Shown here in pieces: positions 5,196 to 7,746 of a stretch of DNA of 7,746 nt (its first letter is position 1; every line of letters starts with the position of its first letter). The translations under genes and the position numbers were made by a program. The notes beneath the pieces are model-generated. The model did no database searches. It saw only the letters and a program-made list of their open reading frames with translations, and was not told where the DNA came from. This stretch comes from Clostridia bacterium (GTDB lineage Bacteria > Bacillota > Clostridia > Oscillospirales > Acutalibacteraceae), in NCBI GenBank assembly GCA_017387165.1, contig JAFOFS010000116.1, positions 1 to 7,746 of the forward strand. The letters are read 5' to 3'.

Positions 5196-6542
5196 TTACC
5201 GTTGTTGCGTTTTCAAAAATTCTTTCCACCACAGGGCGCTGTCCTTCAGGAGGATGTCTCCACCGCCGAGCGGCGCGGTCGCCATACCGAAACGGGTACC
5301 GTAGCCGGCGGTCCACTCGAAGTTGTCCAGGAAGGTCCACGCGAAGTAACCGCGGACGTCGATTCCCTCGTCGATCGCCTTGGAGAGCCATTCCAAAAAG
5401 CCTTGGAAGTAGCGGATACGGGTGGTATCGTGGATGGCGCGTACACCGTTTTCTTCCACCACCGTATCGACGGCGTGGGTGCCGTTTTCGGTGATGTAGA
5501 TCGGAATATCCACGCCGTATTCCTCGGTCAGAATGTGCAGGGCATCGTAAACGGCACGCGGATAATATTCGGTGCCGTTGTCCAGGAAATTGCCGCCGGC
5601 GTGTTCGGCAAGCTCACGGGTGACCAGCGACCGATCGGCGCAATCCACCACGCGGTTGTAGCAGTTGAGCCCGAAGAAATCGAGCGGCTGTCGGATCTTC
5701 TCAAAGTCGCCGTCGCGTACGACCGGCGAGCAGTCGTTTTGCTCCATCCAGTCGGTCAGGGCCGGGGAATAGCCGCCCTTGAAAAGCGGATGCAGATAGG
5801 AGCGATAGGCCTTTTCGTTTTCCAGCTCGGCCAGCGCCACGTCCTCGGGATGATTAGGACGGGCAGGGTGGTGGTGCCACACGTCCACCACGATACCGAT
5901 CTTGCCGTCCCTGCCGCTTTCGCGGAAGCGGCGCACCGCTTCGCCGTGGGCAAGCAGCAGATGATGGTTGGCGATGCGACCGTCCCGTTCACCGCCGGTG
6001 CGCCCGGGCGCAAACCAGCCGGGGCCGTAGCCGACGTAGGTGGCGATCGGCTCGTTAAAGGTGGACCAAAGCGGAACGACGTCCCCGAATTCCTTGAACA
6101 ACAGGGAGGCGTACTCCCCAAACCACGCGGCTATATCGCGGTTCAAGAAACCGCCGCGGTCATCCAACGCCTGCGGCAGATCCCAGTGGTACAGCGTGGC
6201 GTTCGGGGTGAGTCCCAAGCGGAGCATTTCGTCGATGGTGCGTTTGTAAAAATCCAATCCCTTTTGGTTGACCGCGCCGACGCCGTCCGGCAGCAGCCGC
6301 GACCACGAAAAGGAGAAGCGAAACCCCTGAAACCCCAGTTCCCGGATTGCTGCCAGATGCTGCGGATAACGGTGATAGTAATCGCAGGCGAGAGCAGGGG
6401 TGTCGCCGCCCGCGATCTTACCGGGAATGGCGGCAAAGGCGTCCCAAATGCTGGGGGCGCGTCCATCCTCCGCAGCGGCGCCCTCGATCTGCCCCGCCGC
6501 CGTGGCGACACCCCACAAAAAATCTTTCGGAAGCGCGTTCAT
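5196..6542 (-). CDS. GH1 beta-glucosidase
   Basis: This is a 448-residue glycoside hydrolase of family 1, a retaining enzyme that releases terminal beta-D-glucosyl or galactosyl units; it has no signal peptide, so it acts in the cytoplasm. The general acid/base is E164 in TFNEP (161-165) and the nucleophile is E352 in ITENG. YHWDLPQAL (118-126) and TFLDNFEW (403-410), which line the sugar site, are present. The Ser/Lys/Tyr phosphate-binding motif of 6-phospho enzymes is not evident, so free glycosides are more likely than PTS products. Odd points: the usual ASYQIEGA start is AAGQIEGA, and the C-terminal MATAPLGGGDILLKDSA replaces the common VDYxTQxRxxKDSA. Its AAGGA site begins right after the ribU stop, 14 nt upstream of its ATG, and no promoter is visible between them, so it belongs to the FMN-controlled unit. 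Confidence 0.95.
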   Translation of the reverse strand: MNALPKDFLWGVATAAGQIEGAAAEDGRAPSIWDAFAAIPGKIAGGDTPALACDYYHRYPQHLAAIRELGFQGFRFSFSWSRLLPDGVGAVNQKGLDFYKRTIDEMLRLGLTPNATLYHWDLPQALDDRGGFLNRDIAAWFGEYASLLFKEFGDVVPLWSTFNEPIATYVGYGPGWFAPGRTGGERDGRIANHHLLLAHGEAVRRFRESGRDGKIGIVVDVWHHHPARPNHPEDVALAELENEKAYRSYLHPLFKGGYSPALTDWMEQNDCSPVVRDGDFEKIRQPLDFFGLNCYNRVVDCADRSLVTRELAEHAGGNFLDNGTEYYPRAVYDALHILTEEYGVDIPIYITENGTHAVDTVVEENGVRAIHDTTRIRYFQGFLEWLSKAIDEGIDVRGYFAWTFLDNFEWTAGYGTRFGMATAPLGGGDILLKDSALWWKEFLKTQQR

Positions 6543-6556
6543 ATTCTTCTTTCCTT

Positions 6557-7213
6557 TCAGAGAATATCGTTCCAGAACAGCACCGCCAGAACGGCGCTTG
6601 CCAGCAGAAAGGCACCGCCGAGGGTGACCAGCAGGGTGGTCTTGCGGGATTTCGGCAATCCGCTGCTCGGCGGCAACAATTTCGCGGCGCGAAGCGCGGT
6701 GGTCAGCGGACGGTACAGCATCAGCGTCAGCGCCGTATTGGCGACACCCTGCAGCAGATTAAACGGCAGAAAGACGGTCGGCAGCATCGCGGCGACCACC
6801 TCACGCGGAACGTGCATATACAACGGCGTGACGAGATAATTCCACAGCAGCATCAGCGCGGTGGTGACCACCGTGGCGATGCCGAGACCGACCGCCGCGC
6901 CGCCGATACGGCGGTGACGGCTGTAGATGAGGGAGGCGGTGCAGGCAAAGCCGGCGGTGGTGAGGATGTTCATAATGAGGCCGATCCAGCCGGTATCGCT
7001 GACGGTGAACAGCTCCAGCACCGCCACCGCCGCCGAGACGGTGAACGCCGCCAACGGACCGTACAGAAAACCGGCCACCGTGACGATCACCGGCTTGGGG
7101 TCGTATTTGAGGAAGTTGCCGCCGACGGCCGGCAGAAAATGCGAGAAAAACGCCAGCGCAAAGGCAACTGCCGCCAACATGGCCAACACCGTGAGCCGTT
7201 TGGTTTTTTGCAT
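6557..7213 (-). CDS. ribU: Riboflavin ECF transporter substrate-binding subunit RibU
   Basis: RibU is the membrane S component that binds riboflavin and works with the shared EcfA/A'/T energising module, which is not encoded here. The 218-residue product is almost wholly hydrophobic. The segments KYDPKPVIVTVAGFLYGP (36-53), WNYLVTPLYM (124-133) and LPFNLLQGVAN (149-159) are characteristic of RibU. A hydrophobic stretch near the C-terminus (193-213), after a Pro/Ser/Lys linker, adds a helix to the usual six. The FMN riboswitch in the leader independently supports the assignment. The start is placed at the ATG at 7213 with AAAGGGGA 7 nt upstream; the in-frame ATG at 7279 lies inside the conserved 3' end of the riboswitch aptamer (GGATGAAAG) and is not a start. 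A beta-glucosidase gene follows after 14 nt. Confidence 0.93.
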   Translation of the reverse strand: MQKTKRLTVLAMLAAVAFALAFFSHFLPAVGGNFLKYDPKPVIVTVAGFLYGPLAAFTVSAAVAVLELFTVSDTGWIGLIMNILTTAGFACTASLIYSRHRRIGGAAVGLGIATVVTTALMLLWNYLVTPLYMHVPREVVAAMLPTVFLPFNLLQGVANTALTLMLYRPLTTALRAAKLLPPSSGLPKSRKTTLLVTLGGAFLLASAVLAVLFWNDIL

Positions 7214-7242
7214 AAAAAAATCCCCTTTCCAAGGAGGGGGGA
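7214..7242 (-). terminator. Riboswitch expression-platform terminator that also hides the RBS
   Basis: On the minus strand TCCCC (7242-7238) can pair with GGGGA (7225-7221), possibly with an inner TC/GA pair and CTTG loop, followed at once by seven T (7220-7214) and then the ribU ATG. The right arm is also the ribU ribosome binding site (AAAGGGGA), so folding would both stop transcription and block initiation. The stem is short, which suits a conditional terminator. Confidence 0.65.
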
Positions 7243-7273
7243 GAAAAAGCGGACGGACGTCCTGTTTTTCTTC
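7240..7273 (-). promoter_or_regulatory. Candidate antiterminator hairpin of the FMN riboswitch
   Basis: GAAGAAAAA (7273-7265) can pair with TTTTTCTCC (7248-7240) with one mismatch, capped by GGAC/GTCC/GTCC (7262-7251). The 5' arm includes the 3' strand of aptamer helix P1 (GAAGA, 7273-7269), and the 3' arm includes the first bases of the terminator stem (7242-7240). It therefore cannot form together with either the FMN-bound aptamer or the terminator. This is inferred from base pairing alone. Confidence 0.5.
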
Positions 7274-7378
7274 TTTCATCCGGACTATACCGTCGGCTTT
7301 GGAATTTCACCAAATCAACCGCCTGTCGGCGGCTCGTGGGCTGTACCACCGGTGGGGAATTTCACCCCGCCCCGAAGA
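7269..7378 (-). ncRNA. FMN riboswitch (RFN element)
   Basis: The leader carries the conserved RFN core in order: TCTTCGGGGC, GGGTGAAATTCCCCACCGG, GGTACAGCCCACGAGCC, TTGGTGAAATTCC, GCCGACGGT, AGTCCGGATGAAAGAAG. P1 pairs TCTTC (7378-7374) with GAAGA (7273-7269). The variable hairpin between the CGAGCC box and the second GTGAAATTCC is GCCG/ACAG/GCGG-like. FMN binding is expected to turn off the downstream ribU-glucosidase operon. Confidence 0.97.
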
Positions 7379-7393
7379 GTTTTTGTTGAGGTC

Positions 7394-7422
7394 ATTATAG
7401 CATATGCGCGGCGCCGGCGCAA
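7394..7422 (-). promoter_or_regulatory. Promoter of the ribU-glucosidase operon
   Basis: The minus strand has TGC-TATAAT (-10 at 7394-7399 with an extended TGn) and, 17 nt upstream, TTGCGC (7417-7422), a weak -35 compensated by the extended -10. The predicted start is about 7387, roughly 9 nt before the riboswitch P1 helix. A GC-only palindrome GCGCCGGCGC (7411-7420) overlaps the -35 region. Confidence 0.72.
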
Positions 7423-7432
7423 TGCTTTTCAT

Positions 7433-7465
7433 AAAAAAAGTTCCCGATGCCGAAGCATCGGGAAC
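7433..7465 (-). terminator. Terminator of the gap gene
   Basis: GTTCCCGATGC/TTCG/GCATCGGGAAC forms a perfect 11-bp stem (7465-7440 on the minus strand) with a stable C(UUCG)G tetraloop, followed by seven T (7439-7433). It lies about 20 nt after the gap stop codon. Confidence 0.95.
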
Positions 7466-7486
7466 TCGTGCTTGTATCTTCGAGAA

Positions 7487-7746
7487 TTACAGCTCAGCGA
7501 AGTACTTGATGGTGCGGACCATCTGGCTGGTGTAGGAGTTCTCGTTGTCGTACCAGGACACGACCTGCACCTGATAGGTGTCGTCGTCGATCTTGGCGAC
7601 CATGGTCTGGGTCGCATCGAACAGCGAACCAAAGCGCATACCGATGACGTCGGAGGAGACGATCTCATCGGTGTTGTAGCCGAAGGACTCGGAAGCGGCG
7701 GCCTTCATCGCGGCGTTGACGGCGTCCTTGGTGACGTCGGCGCCCT
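7487..7746 (-). CDS. gap: Glyceraldehyde-3-phosphate dehydrogenase, C-terminal part
   Basis: Only the last 85 residues are in the window; the gene continues past the right edge. The visible part is the end of the catalytic domain: DEIVSSDVIGMRFGSLFDAT, then QVQVVSWYDNENSYTSQMV and a final RTIKYFAEL, a standard type I GAPDH ending. The enzyme oxidises glyceraldehyde-3-phosphate to 1,3-bisphosphoglycerate in glycolysis. The catalytic Cys and NAD-binding domain are outside the window. The reading frame is open and ends in a normal TAA followed by a strong terminator, so nothing suggests decay. Confidence 0.95.
   Translation of the reverse strand, partial: GADVTKDAVNAAMKAAASESFGYNTDEIVSSDVIGMRFGSLFDATQTMVAKIDDDTYQVQVVSWYDNENSYTSQMVRTIKYFAEL

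Noticed and set aside
5119..5391. N-terminal extension of prfC to 5391
   Set aside because: It would cross a terminator, a promoter and the glucosidase coding end. The ATG at 5118 has a proper RBS and gives the usual 529 residues.
5202..6839. A 545-codon plus-strand open frame across the GH1 gene and the end of ribU
   Set aside because: It spans two real genes on the other strand and shows no motif or start signal of its own.
7214..7279. N-terminal extension of RibU to 7279
   Set aside because: That ATG is part of the conserved FMN aptamer, and the extra residues read through the terminator and RBS.

Overview
The window looks like chromosomal DNA of a GC-rich, low-G+C-lineage Gram-positive anaerobe, most likely a gut-type clostridium near Oscillospiraceae/Ruminococcaceae. 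The basis is the strong AGGAGG-type ribosome binding sites, sigma-A promoters of TTGACA-N17-TATAAT form, a lipoprotein foldase, an ECF-type vitamin transporter behind an FMN riboswitch, and short paired-hairpin repeats of a kind I recall from that family. The genus is an inference; no rRNA is present. Every gene belongs to a recognisable housekeeping or transport family except one small ORF. I see no phage, insertion sequence, CRISPR array, tRNA or rRNA.

Layout, left to right. Positions 1-397 hold no gene. They contain an outward-facing minus-strand promoter (7-35), an unexplained stretch (36-130), three paired-hairpin repeats in alternating orientation (131-300) and the terminator of the next gene (358-390). 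A secreted lipoprotein with a SurA/PrsA-like N-terminal half and a poly-threonine tract lies on the minus strand (398-1693). A divergent promoter region (1734-1851) separates it from a plus-strand operon of two genes: a 10TM heavy-metal exporter of the ArsP_2 type (1876-2751) and a Fur/Zur-family repressor (2748-3122). A 7-1-7 palindrome with Fur-box geometry sits on the operon's predicted transcription start, so the operon is probably autoregulated by metal. A perfect 20-bp inverted repeat (3121-3165) ends transcription from both sides.

The rest is on the minus strand and reads right to left in three units. (a) The 3' end of a glyceraldehyde-3-phosphate dehydrogenase gene (7487-7746) is closed by a UUCG-loop terminator. 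(b) An FMN riboswitch (7269-7378) with a readable antiterminator/terminator platform precedes ribU, the riboflavin-binding ECF S component (6557-7213). A GH1 beta-glucosidase (5196-6542) follows 14 nt after ribU, with its own ribosome binding site but no visible promoter, so the glycosidase should also be under FMN control. (c) prfC, peptide chain release factor 3 (3529-5118), has a promoter embedded in the terminator of unit (b). It overlaps or abuts a small unrecognised gene (3164-3523) that appears translationally coupled to it.

The points most worth following are the flavin-controlled beta-glucosidase, the riboswitch platform that places the ribosome binding site inside the terminator, the interrupted parvulin-like region of the lipoprotein, and the metal exporter/repressor pair with its palindrome.
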